Shown: positions 31,381 to 39,872, counted from the first letter of the stretch. The stretch is DNA of 64,000 nucleotides from Stutzerimonas kunmingensis (GCF_021432085.1 NZ_CP090366.1:3782001-3846000), one strand, 5' to 3'. A program made the numbers and translations. The notes: generated by a model not told the origin, from the letters alone.

Positions 31381-32203
31381 CGCGCGCATCCTGCTGACCG
31401 GCGCCAGCGGCGGCATCGGCCAGGTGCTGGTCGAGCGGCTCTGCGCGAACGGCGCACGGCTGTTACTGGTGGGACGCGACAGTCTTGCCCTGGAAGCGCT
31501 GACGCGTCGCTATCCGGGGCAGGTCAGCCTGGTCTGCGCCGACCTCACCCAGCGCAGTGGCCGGCATACCGTGCTCGATGCAGCGCGGCATTTCGGCGGC
31601 CTCAACTGCGTGATCAATGCCGCCGGGATCAACCAGTTCAGCCTGCTCGAACAGCAGGACGAGGACGCCATCGCCCGCCTGATCGGCGTCAACGTCACCG
31701 CCACGCTGCAGCTGACCCACCTGCTGCTGCCGCTGCTGCGCCAGCAACCGCAGGCGCTGCTGGTCAATCTCGGTTCAACCTTCGGCTCCATCGGCTACCC
31801 GGGTTTCGCCGCCTACTGCGCGAGCAAGTTCGCCCTGCGCGGTTTTTCCGAGGCGCTGCGCCGCGAGCTGGCCGACAGTCACGTCAAGGTGCTCTACATC
31901 GCCCCGCGCGCCACCCGTACGACCATGAACAGCGACGATGTGGTGGCGATGAACAACGAGCTGCAGGTGGAGATGGACGATCCGCAAGAAGTCGCGCGGC
32001 AGATCGTCCACGCCATCGCCGCCGAGCGCGAAGAGCTCTACCTCGGCTGGCCGGAAAAACTCTTCGTGCGCCTCAACGGGCTCCTGCCGCGGCTGGTCGA
32101 CCAGGCCCTGCGCAAACAGTTGCCGGTGATCAAGCGCTTCGCCGGCGCCGAACAGCCGCAGCCACCCACACCCCAGCCCAACTCAACCGGAGAACACCCA
32201 TGA
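31367..32203 (+). CDS. Short-chain dehydrogenase/reductase
   Basis: A 278-residue classical SDR. The cofactor loop TGASGGIGQV is at 11-20, NAAG at 84-87, and the catalytic Tyr150 and Lys154 lie in AAYCASK, with Ser137 in LGSTFG. Arg37 in LVGRDS suggests NADP preference. After about residue 200 the sequence continues with a helical C terminus (WPEKLFVRLNGLLPRLVDQALRKQLPVIKRF) that may contact the membrane. It overlaps the diiron enzyme by 14 bp and the TPR gene by 4 bp, so it is part of the same pathway. The substrate is unknown. Confidence 0.85.
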   Translation: MQLRDARILLTGASGGIGQVLVERLCANGARLLLVGRDSLALEALTRRYPGQVSLVCADLTQRSGRHTVLDAARHFGGLNCVINAAGINQFSLLEQQDEDAIARLIGVNVTATLQLTHLLLPLLRQQPQALLVNLGSTFGSIGYPGFAAYCASKFALRGFSEALRRELADSHVKVLYIAPRATRTTMNSDDVVAMNNELQVEMDDPQEVARQIVHAIAAEREELYLGWPEKLFVRLNGLLPRLVDQALRKQLPVIKRFAGAEQPQPPTPQPNSTGEHP

Positions 32204-32850
32204 AGCGCCTGCTCGGCCTCTGCGCCCTGATGCTGGCCCTGGCCAGCCACCCCTCCTTCGCCCTCAGCCCGGCCGGCGAATCGTCGCTGCAGCAGATCCA
32301 GACGCGCTGGGCGGAGATCAACTACCTGCTGCCCGCCGCACAGCGCGAAGCGGCCTTCGCCCGGCTCGCTTCGGAAGCCGAAAGCGCGGTGGTCGGCGAA
32401 CCGCAGGCCGCCGAGTTGCACATCTGGCACGGCATCGTGCTCAGCACCTGGGCCGGCGCCAAGGGCGGGCTCGGCGCGCTGGGTCTGGTCAAGCAAGCTA
32501 AAGCTGAACTGGAGAAAGCCATCGAACTTGAGCCACAGGCGCTGGATGGCTCGGCCTACACCAGCCTCGCCAGCCTCTACTACCAGGTGCCCGGCTGGCC
32601 GATCGGCTTCGGTGACGAGGACAAGGCTGAGGCGCTGTTCAAGCAGGCGCTGGCGCTGAACCCGAACGGCATCGACCCGAACTACTTCCACGGTGATTTC
32701 CTGCTGCGTCAGAAACACTACGGGGAAGCGCGCGCGGCGCTGGAAAAGGCCCTTGCCGCGCCCGACCGTGCGGGTCGTGAAGTCGCCGATGCCGGTCGCC
32801 GCGACGAAGCCCGCGCGCTGCTCGCGCAGGTCAAGGAAAAGCTGGAATAA
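32200..32850 (+). CDS. Secreted TPR-repeat protein
   Basis: A 216-residue protein with a signal peptide (LLGLCALMLALASHPSFA) and TPR-like helical repeats: AELHIWHGIVLSTWAGAKGG, KAKAELEKAIELEPQALDGSAYTSLASLYYQ, DKAEALFKQALALNPNGIDPNYFHGDFLLRQKHYGEARAALEKAL (units of about 34). TPRs usually bind partner proteins, here in the periplasm. It overlaps the SDR gene (ATGA) behind GGAG and lies between the enzymes and the two-component system; it may serve the pathway or the sensor. No enzyme motif is visible. Confidence 0.8.
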   Translation: MKRLLGLCALMLALASHPSFALSPAGESSLQQIQTRWAEINYLLPAAQREAAFARLASEAESAVVGEPQAAELHIWHGIVLSTWAGAKGGLGALGLVKQAKAELEKAIELEPQALDGSAYTSLASLYYQVPGWPIGFGDEDKAEALFKQALALNPNGIDPNYFHGDFLLRQKHYGEARAALEKALAAPDRAGREVADAGRRDEARALLAQVKEKLE

Positions 32851-32912
32851 CCGGCTGCGGCGGCGTTGAATGCACAGCAATGCCGCGAACCCTTCAGGAC
32901 GACAGGAACGAC

Positions 32913-33572
32913 ATGCGCATTCTGCTGGTGGAAGACGATCGCGCCCTCGGCGAGGGCATCCGCACCGCACTCAAGCCCGAGGGCTACACGGTGGACTGGC
33001 TGCAGGACGGCGCCAGCGCGCTGCATGCGCTGAGCCACGAGAGCTTCGAGCTGGCCATCCTCGACCTCGGTCTGCCGCGTATGGACGGTCTGGAAGTGCT
33101 CAAGCGCCTGCGCGCCAGCGCCAACCCGATCCCGGTGCTGGTACTCACCGCGCGCGATGCCACCAGCGACCGCATCGCCGGGCTGGATGCCGGCGCCGAC
33201 GACTACCTGGTCAAGCCGTTCGACGTCGCCGAACTCAAGGCCCGCCTGCGCGCTCTGCTCCGGCGCAGCTTCAATCGCCCTGAGCCGGTACTGGAGTACC
33301 GCGGCATCCTGCTCGACCCGGTCAATCAGCAGGTCAGCTACCAGGGCACCCCGATCAACCTGCCGCGCAAGGAGTTCGTCCTGCTGCATGAGCTGATCGC
33401 CCAGCCCGGTCGCGTGCTGACCCGCGATCGACTGCAGCAGGTGCTCTACGGCTGGGACGAGGAAGTCGAGAGCAACGCGCTGGAGGTGCATATCCATCAC
33501 CTGCGCAAGAAATTCTTCCCCGAACTGATCCGCACCGTACGTGGGGTCGGCTATTTGGTGGACAAATGCTGA
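32913..33572 (+). CDS. OmpR-family response regulator (QseB/PmrA/BqsR-like)
   Basis: A 219-residue regulator with a receiver domain (Asp51 in FELAILDLGLPRMDG, TARDATSDR, YLVKPFDVAEL) and a C-terminal winged helix (LPRKEFVLLHELIAQPGRVLTRDRLQQVLYGWDEEVESNALEVHIHHLRKKF is the DNA-binding part). The chosen ATG at 32913 starts the canonical MRILLVEDD. It overlaps the kinase gene by 7 bp. CTTAAG-type tandem sites upstream of the operon and upstream of the cytochrome b561 gene are its likely targets. The name QseB, PmrA or BqsR cannot be settled by eye. Confidence 0.87.
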   Translation: MRILLVEDDRALGEGIRTALKPEGYTVDWLQDGASALHALSHESFELAILDLGLPRMDGLEVLKRLRASANPIPVLVLTARDATSDRIAGLDAGADDYLVKPFDVAELKARLRALLRRSFNRPEPVLEYRGILLDPVNQQVSYQGTPINLPRKEFVLLHELIAQPGRVLTRDRLQQVLYGWDEEVESNALEVHIHHLRKKFFPELIRTVRGVGYLVDKC

Positions 33573-34987
33573 GGCGCTCTATCCGCAACCGCACCCTGGT
33601 GCTGGTGCTCGGCATCCTGCTGCTGTCGCTGAGCCTGATTTCCTGGCGCAGTTATCGCGACGCCCGCCACGAGATCGAGGAGCTGTTCGACGCCCAGCTG
33701 GCGCACAGTGCTCGACTGGTACAGGGGCTGGTGATGCGCGACATGAATCCGCAGGCCCGCAATGCGCTGCAGCAGGCGCTGGACGCCGCGGTGAATGCGC
33801 GGCGCGATCAGGGCGTGCCGGGGCACGACTACGAAACCAAGCTGGGCTTTCAGGTCTACGCAACGGATGGCAGCAGCCTGTTGCAGTCAGCCGGCGCGCC
33901 GCACGGCGCCTTGCAGCGGCTGGCCGGCGCCGACTCCGCCTCACCCTTCAGCCATCTGAGCGGCGGCTATCACGACGTGCAGCTCGACGGCCATACCTGG
34001 CGGCTGTTCCTGCTGCACGACCGCGAGGACGATCTGTGGATTCTGCTCAGCGAGCGCGGCGACGTACGCGGCGAGCTGGTCGGCAAGATCGCCCGGCGCA
34101 GCCTGCTGCCCGACCTCATCGGCCTGCCGCTGCTGGCACTGCTGATCTGGCTGGCGGTGGGCTGGGGTCTGCGCCCGCTGGCGCACATGGCACAGCTGTT
34201 GAAGAGTCGCGATCCGGACAACCTCGCGCCGCTGCTGCTGGCGCCGCTGCCGCAGGAGCTGGAGCCGGTGGCCGCCTCGCTGAATCGCCTGCTGCAGCAG
34301 GTCAATCAACTGGTCGATCGTGAAAAACGCTTCATCGCCGACGCCGCCCATGAACTGCGCACGCCCCTGGCAGTGCTGCGCATCCATGCGCAGAATGCGC
34401 AACAGGCCGAGCAGCCGGATGACCGTGAAGCCGCCCTGCAGCAACTGCTGACCGGCGTCGATCGCACCACCCGCGTGGTCACCCAGCTGCTCACGCTCGC
34501 TCGCCTGGAACCCAATGCGCAGCCGCGGCATCCACAGCAGTTGGACCTGCTGCCGCTGTGCCGCGAATGCCTCGCCGAGCTGACGCCGCTGGCCCTGGCG
34601 CGCGATCAGGAACTGACGCTGGAAGCTGACGACGTGGCCGATCACCGGCTTCCCGGCGATGCCGCCGCGCTCGCCACGCTGCTGCAGAATCTGGTCGGCA
34701 ATGCCCTGCAGTACACGCCCGATGGCGGGCAGATTCAGGTCAGCCTCCAGACCATGGAAAACGGCGTCAGCCTACGCGTGGATGACAGCGGTCCGGGCGT
34801 GCCGGCAGCGCAGCGCGACAAACTGTTCGAGCGCTTCTACCGCCAGGGCGACGGCCAGGGCGCGGGGCTCGGCTTGGCCATCGTCGCACGCATCGCCGAA
34901 CTGCACGGCGCGACCATCGAACTGGCGGACTCACCGCTCGGCGGGCTGCAGGTCGGCGTGCACCTGCCCCGCCAGCCACACCACTAG
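33566..34987 (+). CDS. Sensor histidine kinase (QseC/PmrB-like)
   Basis: A 473-residue kinase with transmembrane helices near residues 9-25 and 178-198 flanking a periplasmic sensor of about 150 residues. The cytoplasmic part has H-box FIADAAHELRTPLAVL, N-box LLQNLVGNALQYT, DSGPGVP and GAGLGLAIVARIAELHG. The HELRTPLAVLRIHAQNAQ wording and long periplasmic domain are closest to QseC/PmrB-type sensors. It overlaps the response regulator gene. The ligand is unknown; genes in the same operon suggest that it may monitor the product of the adjoining pathway or a metal. Confidence 0.86.
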   Translation: MLRRSIRNRTLVLVLGILLLSLSLISWRSYRDARHEIEELFDAQLAHSARLVQGLVMRDMNPQARNALQQALDAAVNARRDQGVPGHDYETKLGFQVYATDGSSLLQSAGAPHGALQRLAGADSASPFSHLSGGYHDVQLDGHTWRLFLLHDREDDLWILLSERGDVRGELVGKIARRSLLPDLIGLPLLALLIWLAVGWGLRPLAHMAQLLKSRDPDNLAPLLLAPLPQELEPVAASLNRLLQQVNQLVDREKRFIADAAHELRTPLAVLRIHAQNAQQAEQPDDREAALQQLLTGVDRTTRVVTQLLTLARLEPNAQPRHPQQLDLLPLCRECLAELTPLALARDQELTLEADDVADHRLPGDAAALATLLQNLVGNALQYTPDGGQIQVSLQTMENGVSLRVDDSGPGVPAAQRDKLFERFYRQGDGQGAGLGLAIVARIAELHGATIELADSPLGGLQVGVHLPRQPHH

Positions 34988-35045
34988 CCCAGACCGACCT
35001 GCGGCGAGCTGCCGCGACCGCCCGCCGCAGGCGCAACGGGCATTC

Positions 35046-35078
35046 GCTAAGGTTCGCTTAAGGCTGGCGCCCTAGACT
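35046..35078 (+). promoter_or_regulatory. CTTAAG-type tandem box and -10 before the cytochrome b561 gene
   Basis: GCTAAG (35046-35051), 5 bp, CTTAAG (35057-35062), 10 bp, TAGACT (35073-35078). Spacing is the same as at 28510-28542. It suggests control by the two-component system encoded just upstream. Confidence 0.65.
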
Positions 35079-35108
35079 GCCGACATTCCCCTACTCGGAG
35101 TGTGTGAA

Positions 35109-35660
35109 ATGACTGCATCGAACCCTCTGGCACGCTACGGTCGCCTGAGCATTGCCCTGCACTGGCTGATGCTGCTGTTGATCGCAGCCGTCTACGCCAC
35201 CATCGAACTCAAGGGCAATTTCGCCAAGGGCAGTGAACCGCGCGAACTGCTCAAACACTGGCATGTCATGCTCGGCCTGACGGTGTTTGCACTGGTCTGG
35301 CTGCGCTTGGTTGCGCGCTGGCTGCATCCCGCACCCAAAGCGGTCGCCGGAGCCGGCTGGGAACGCGCGCTGGCCAAGCTGATGCACCTGGCGCTGTACG
35401 GACTGATGATTGGCCTGCCACTGCTCGGCTGGCTGACCCTGAGCGCGGCGGACAAGCCGATTCCCTTCTTCGGCCTTGAGCTGCCGGCGCTGATCGGCGC
35501 CAACAAGGAGCTGGCCGGCGAGTTCAAGGAGCTGCATGAAACGCTGGCGGTGGCCGGCTACTGGCTGATCGGCCTGCACGCGGCGGCGGCCTTGTTCCAC
35601 CAATACGTGCGCCGCGACGGCACCCTGTTGCGCATGCTGCCGCAGCGCCACCAGGCCTGA
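35109..35660 (+). CDS. cybB: Cytochrome b561 (CybB family)
   Basis: A 183-residue four-helix diheme b cytochrome. Candidate heme ligands are His in IALHWLMLLL (helix 1), LLKHWHVMLGLTVFALVWLRL (helix 2), and LHETLAVAGYWLIGLHAAAALFHQY (helix 4). Such proteins move electrons from quinol in the inner membrane; E. coli CybB works as a superoxide:ubiquinone oxidoreductase. The ATG at 35109 follows GGAG; a GTG nine bases earlier is less suitable. It has its own promoter box and is closed by a strong bidirectional terminator. Confidence 0.87.
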   Translation: MTASNPLARYGRLSIALHWLMLLLIAAVYATIELKGNFAKGSEPRELLKHWHVMLGLTVFALVWLRLVARWLHPAPKAVAGAGWERALAKLMHLALYGLMIGLPLLGWLTLSAADKPIPFFGLELPALIGANKELAGEFKELHETLAVAGYWLIGLHAAAALFHQYVRRDGTLLRMLPQRHQA

Positions 35661-35671
35661 GGCGCAGACAC

Positions 35672-35710
35672 GAAAACGCCCGGTCGACTCATCATCGACC
35701 GGGCGTTTTC
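35672..35710. terminator. Bidirectional intrinsic terminator between cybB and moeA
   Basis: GAAAACGCCCGGTCGA (35672-35687) and TCGACCGGGCGTTTTC (35695-35710) are perfect 16-base arms with a 7-base loop. A and T runs flank the GC stem, so it ends both convergent transcripts. Confidence 0.92.
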
Positions 35711-35715
35711 ATGGG

Positions 35716-36948
35716 TCAGCCGAGCAGTTCGCTGAACGGCAGATACTCCACCGTCTCACCCTCTTCCAGCGTGCGGTTGCGCTCGACGATGGCCAGGCCT
35801 TCGGCCCAGCTCGCTGAGGTCAGCATCGCTGAGCCCTGACGCGGATGCAGGCACACGCGCATCTCGCCATCGACCTGCTCCAGCCGCGCGCGCAGGTACT
35901 GGCGGCGGTTGTTCGGCTTGCGCCAGGCGAAGCCGGCGGTCAGGCGCAGCGGCTTGGGCAGCACCTCGGTGCAACCCTGGGCACTGAGCAGGAACGGCCG
36001 CGCCACCACCAGCGAGGTGATCAGCGCCGCCGCCGGATTGCCGGGCAGGCCGATCCACGGCTTGCCATTGACCTCGCCAAACGCCAGCGGCTTGCCCGGC
36101 TGGATCGCCAGACGCCACATGTGCAGCTCGCCCAGTTCGCGAATGGCCTGCTTGAGATGATCCTCCTCGCCGACCGAGACGCCACCGGAGGTGATCAGCA
36201 TGTCCCATTCGGAGGCGGCCAACGCCAGGGCGTCACGGCTGGCGGCCAGTTCGTCGACGAGGATTTCGTAGTCGTGAACCTCCATTCCGAGGCTGCGCAG
36301 CACGCTGAGCAGACAGTAGCGATTGGAGTTGTAGATCTGCCCGGGCGCCAGCGGCTCGCCGGGTTCGCGCAATTCGTTGCCGCTGGAGAGCAAACCGATG
36401 CGCAGGCGCCGATAGACCGCGACGCGGGCCACGCCGAAGCTCGCCAGCAGACCGATCTCCTGCGGGCGCAGACGCTTGCCGGCCTGCAGCACGGGGGCGC
36501 CGGCCTGCAGTTCCTCGCCCTGACGACGCACATGGGCGCCCTGGGTAACGCCGGGGAAATGCACGCGATCAGCCTCGATCTGACAATCCTCCTGCGCCAC
36601 CACGGTGTCGGCGCCCGGCGGCAGCGGCGCGCCGGTGAAGATGCGCACGGCGTGGCCAGCAGGCAGTTGCTGGTCGGCGGCATCACCAGCGGCGATGCGC
36701 CCGGCCAGCGGCAGCCAGCCGCCTTCCGCCGGCAGATCGGCAGCGCGCAGGGCGTAGCCGTCCATCGCGCTGTTGTCCCAGGCCGGCACCGGGAAAGGTG
36801 CGTCGAGCGACTCGGCCAGCACCCGGCCAAGAGCATCGGACAAGGCGACGTGTTCCACCGGCGGCAGCGCCGGCACCCGCGCCAGCAGTTCGCCGATGGC
36901 CTCGTCGACCGGCTTCAGGCCACTGGTGTCGCAGCCACAGGCGCTCAT
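35716..36948 (-). CDS. moeA: Molybdopterin molybdenumtransferase MoeA
   Basis: A 410-residue enzyme that inserts molybdate into adenylated molybdopterin. Family motifs: PAWDNSAMDGYAL (near residue 54), FTGAPLPPGADTVVAQED, GLLSSGNELREPGEPLAPGQIYNSN, DMLITSGGVSVGEEDHLK and IGLPGNPAAAL. It follows moaB with a 4-bp overlap and ends the minus-strand moaA-moaB-moeA set that supplies cofactor to the adjacent nitrate reductase. The ATG at 36948 gives the usual N terminus with a CGC motif. Additional moeA copies elsewhere in the genome are common in pseudomonads. Confidence 0.92.
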   Translation of the reverse strand: MSACGCDTSGLKPVDEAIGELLARVPALPPVEHVALSDALGRVLAESLDAPFPVPAWDNSAMDGYALRAADLPAEGGWLPLAGRIAAGDAADQQLPAGHAVRIFTGAPLPPGADTVVAQEDCQIEADRVHFPGVTQGAHVRRQGEELQAGAPVLQAGKRLRPQEIGLLASFGVARVAVYRRLRIGLLSSGNELREPGEPLAPGQIYNSNRYCLLSVLRSLGMEVHDYEILVDELAASRDALALAASEWDMLITSGGVSVGEEDHLKQAIRELGELHMWRLAIQPGKPLAFGEVNGKPWIGLPGNPAAALITSLVVARPFLLSAQGCTEVLPKPLRLTAGFAWRKPNNRRQYLRARLEQVDGEMRVCLHPRQGSAMLTSASWAEGLAIVERNRTLEEGETVEYLPFSELLG

Positions 36949-37490
36949 GAGCGTGGCCCGCAGTACTCGACCGCGGAAGCCTTGAGGTGCGGCACGAAGT
37001 TGCAGGGCTTGGTGCGGCTGTCCAGCTGTTCGACGAGGATCTTGTTCCAGGCGGTACGGCAGGCGTTGGTCGAGCCCGGCAGGCAGCAGACCAGGGTGCC
37101 GTTGCTCATGCCGGCCAGCGCGCGGGACTGCACGGTGGAGGTGCCGATCTCGCCCAGCGAAACGTAGCGGAACAGTTCGCCGAAGCCATCGACGTCTTTG
37201 TCCAGCAGCGGCTGTACCGCCTGAGGAGTGTTGTCGCGGGCGGTGAAGCCGGTACCACCGGTCACCAGCACGACCTGCACGTTCTCGCTGGCAATCCAGC
37301 TGCAGACGCGGGCGCGGATCTGCCAGACGTCGTCCTTGACGATGGCCCGCTCGGCCAGCGTATGGCCGGCGCTCTGCAGGCCGTCGATCAGCGCCTGGCC
37401 GGAGGTATCGGAATCGATGTTGCGGGTGTCGCTCACCGTGAGCACCGCAATGCTCAGGGGCTGGAATTCGGTGTTGGACAGGTGAGCCAT
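36945..37490 (-). CDS. moaB: Molybdenum cofactor biosynthesis protein MoaB
   Basis: A 181-residue MogA/MoaB-fold protein that adenylates molybdopterin. Motifs: IAVLTVSDTRNIDSDTSGQ (near residue 15), VVLVTGGTGFTARDNTPQAVQPLLDKDVDGFGELFR and RALAGMSNGTLVCCLPGSTNACRTAW. These match MoaB rather than the shorter MogA. AAGGGAG precedes the ATG at 37490. About 240 bp separates it from moaA; I see no clear regulatory element or gene in that gap. Confidence 0.9.
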   Translation of the reverse strand: MAHLSNTEFQPLSIAVLTVSDTRNIDSDTSGQALIDGLQSAGHTLAERAIVKDDVWQIRARVCSWIASENVQVVLVTGGTGFTARDNTPQAVQPLLDKDVDGFGELFRYVSLGEIGTSTVQSRALAGMSNGTLVCCLPGSTNACRTAWNKILVEQLDSRTKPCNFVPHLKASAVEYCGPRS

Positions 37491-37733
37491 GGCTCGAAAC
37501 TCCCTTGAAGATGTGTGCGCAGGCTGCACCGGCGCCGTATGCGAACCCATTCCCCATTGGAGGTATGTCCGCGCGGCACGGGTGCCATGAGTCTGACAAC
37601 GCTGCAGGCGATTGTGCGACCTGGCTCTGCGACAAGGCCCGGCTGCGGCAGCTGGGCACGTGGGTCAAACCGGGGATGCCGGTCGATGGTAGCGAATTAG
37701 ACGGTTGACTCGTAGCCCATGCCGGCGCCCGCC

Positions 37734-38723
37734 TCAACCACCACTGGCATTCATGAAGCGCAGCACCTGCACATCGCCGCTGCTGGAGAACTCATGGCGC
37801 AGCGGTTTGCGTTGCAGCGCAGCGTGAATAGCGTCGATCACCGGCTGGTCGCTGGTCGGATGGCGGCGCAGCAGTGCGCGCAGATCGATGGAATTCTCGT
37901 GGCCCAGGCACAGCAGCAGGCGCCCCTCTACCGTCAGCCGCACACGGTTGCAGGTGGCGCAGAAGTTGTGCGAATGCGGCGAGATAAAGCCGATGCGCGT
38001 CTGCGGATGGTCCGCCAGGCGCACGTAGCGCGCCGGGCCGCCGCTCTGCTCGGCCGAATCGATCAGCGCATGGCGCTCGGCGATCAGCGCACGTACTTCG
38101 TCGCTGGAGCAGAAGCTCTCACCGCGCGAACGACCGACGTCGCCCAGCGGCATTTCCTCGATAAAGCTCAGGTCGAACCCACCGGCGATGGCGAAGTCCA
38201 CCAGGTCGGCGACCTCCTCGGCGTTGCGGCCCTTCATCACCACGGCATTGAGCTTGATCCGCTCGAAGCCGGCATCGCGCGCCGCGTCGATCCCGTCGAG
38301 CACCTGCTGCAGCTGACCGGTGCGGGTGATGGCGTGGAATTTGGCGGCATCCAGGCTATCCAGGCTGATGTTCAGCCGCTTGACCCCGGCGCGCGCCAGC
38401 GGTGCTGCAAGCTTGACCAGCTGCGAGCCATTAGTGGTCATCACCAGTTCGCGCAGGCCGGGCAAGGCCGCGATGCGCTCGCAGAGACCGACGATGCCCT
38501 GGCGTACCAGCGGCTCGCCACCGGTGAGGCGAATCTTCTTCACCCCCAAGCCGACGAAGATGCGCGCGATGCGCTCCAACTCCTCCAAACCGAGCACCTG
38601 CTGGCGCGGCAGGAAGGTCATGTCCTCGGCCATGCAGTAGACGCAGCGGAAGTCGCAACGGTCGGTCACCGACATGCGCAGGTAGTCGATCTGGCGGTTG
38701 TGGGCATCGCGTAATTGAGTCAT
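37734..38723 (-). CDS. moaA: GTP 3',8-cyclase MoaA
   Basis: A 329-residue radical-SAM enzyme for the first step of molybdenum cofactor synthesis. The radical-SAM cluster CDFRCVYC (Cys24, 28, 31 by position) and the second C-terminal cluster [18 protein letters not shown] are complete, and [11 protein letters not shown] is the SAM-binding GGEP. The C terminus ends with [18 protein letters not shown], including the GG tail. The ATG at 38723 was chosen; an in-frame start 17 codons upstream would lie in a repeat element. In P. aeruginosa moaA1 also follows the nar operon and PpiC gene, as here. Confidence 0.93.
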   Translation of the reverse strand: MTQLRDAHNRQIDYLRMSVTDRCDFRCVYCMAEDMTFLPRQQVLGLEELERIARIFVGLGVKKIRLTGGEPLVRQGIVGLCERIAALPGLRELVMTTNGSQLVKLAAPLARAGVKRLNISLDSLDAAKFHAITRTGQLQQVLDGIDAARDAGFERIKLNAVVMKGRNAEEVADLVDFAIAGGFDLSFIEEMPLGDVGRSRGESFCSSDEVRALIAERHALIDSAEQSGGPARYVRLADHPQTRIGFISPHSHNFCATCNRVRLTVEGRLLLCLGHENSIDLRALLRRHPTSDQPVIDAIHAALQRKPLRHEFSSSGDVQVLRFMNASGG

Positions 38724-38743
38724 CGATAACACCTCTGAAGCCT

Positions 38744-38810
38744 CGTAGGGTGGATGACGTTTGTCATCCACCATGGCCCTGCTCGATGGATGGGTGAAGC
38801 GTCATCCACG
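38744..38810. repeat. Intergenic inverted repeat with CGTAGGGTGGATGACG core (copy 2)
   Basis: CGTAGGGTGGATGACG (38744-38759) is identical to the core at 9863. It is followed by TCATCCACCATGG, a spacer with GATGGATGGGTGAAG, and the closing arm CGTCATCCACG (38800-38810). It lies between ppiC and moaA on the minus strand. Confidence 0.68.
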
Positions 38811-38831
38811 AGACGTAGAGCCAAGCCGCCG

Positions 38832-39791
38832 TTATTGCATCAGTGGCGTTTCGGCGCCCTGCATGAGGATGCCTTCGATGTTCGCCGCACCCACCAGGTT
38901 CTGCAGGTACTGGCTGACGCCAATCTGCCAGACACGCTGGTTGAGCTCGGCACGAATCGAACCGGCGACCACCTCGTAGGGCAGTTGCTCGCCTTCGATG
39001 CGCTGGTCGACGACCACCAGGTGGTAGCCGTAGCGGCTCTCCAGCGGTTGCTGGCACAGGCCTACCGGCAGACGGAACAGCTGGCGCTCGAACTCCGGCA
39101 CCGTCTGGCCCTTGCTGATCTGGCCCAGCGCACCGCCCTGTGCTTTCGACGGGCAGGCCGAATGCTGCAGCGCCAGCTCGGCGAAGCGTTGCGGGGCGGC
39201 CTGCAGTTGGCCGATCAACTGCAGCGCCTGTTCGCGAGCCAGGCTGCGCGCCTCGGCATCATCCGCCGGGCAGGCCAGCAGAATGTGCCGCGCGGCCAGC
39301 AACGGCGCGCTGAAGAAGCGCTGCTGATTGCCGCTGTAGTACTGCTGGCAGGCAGCCTCGTCGGCCAGCGGCAGCGGCACTTCCTGCTCGATCAGCGTGC
39401 GGGTGGCCGCCTCTTCCTCGCTTTCGCCAGCCTCGGCACGCACCACCAGCCCCAGTTCACCGATGCGCTGCTGCAGCAGCTCGCGCAACACCAGCGCCTG
39501 GGTCGCCAGGTAGACGGCCTCTTCGCGGCTTTCCGCCGGGTGGTACTGCAATTCCTGAGCGATGGCCTGAGAGGCAATCGCCACCCCATTGACCCGCACC
39601 CGTGGCCATTCCTGTTCGCTGCTGGCAATCAGCAGCGGCTCACCGGATGCCTGCTCGGCAGCCGGCTCGTTATCTTCCTCGTGCGGCAGCTCCTCGAACA
39701 GAGGGGCATCTACCGGCACTTCGATTTCCGGACGCGCGCCGCCACCGCAGCCGCCGCTTCCACCTGTGCTACCACCGCATCCACAACCCAT
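38832..39791 (-). CDS. PpiC/parvulin-type peptidyl-prolyl isomerase of the nar operon (NifM-like)
   Basis: A 319-residue protein with a SurA-like N-domain and a parvulin domain (LLAARHILLACPADDAEARSLA, FAELALQHSACPSKAQGGALGQISKGQTVPEFERQLFRL, YGYHLVVVDQR, about residues 170-265). The layout resembles NifM, which matures an iron-sulfur protein. The first 20 residues are unusual, MGCGCGGSTGGSGGCGGGA, with three Cys in a Gly-rich stretch and no signal peptide. It follows narI, as PA3871 does in P. aeruginosa, so a role in nitrate reductase folding or maturation is likely. The ATG at 39791 is the first to give this conserved layout. Confidence 0.82.
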   Translation of the reverse strand: MGCGCGGSTGGSGGCGGGARPEIEVPVDAPLFEELPHEEDNEPAAEQASGEPLLIASSEQEWPRVRVNGVAIASQAIAQELQYHPAESREEAVYLATQALVLRELLQQRIGELGLVVRAEAGESEEEAATRTLIEQEVPLPLADEAACQQYYSGNQQRFFSAPLLAARHILLACPADDAEARSLAREQALQLIGQLQAAPQRFAELALQHSACPSKAQGGALGQISKGQTVPEFERQLFRLPVGLCQQPLESRYGYHLVVVDQRIEGEQLPYEVVAGSIRAELNQRVWQIGVSQYLQNLVGAANIEGILMQGAETPLMQ

Positions 39792-39872
39792 GATGATTAC
39801 CTCGATAAGACGCTTGAACCTTCGAACCGATCGGCCAGACCGGCTGACGCGCCAGGCGTCAGCCGGCAAGGG

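Noticed and set aside
35845-37167. A 440-codon open frame opposite moeA
   Set aside because: Antisense to a clear MoeA and without recognisable features.
37491-37733. Possible molybdenum-cofactor riboswitch before moaB
   Set aside because: I could not find the conserved helices or a terminator/anti-terminator pair; the gap looks unstructured by eye.
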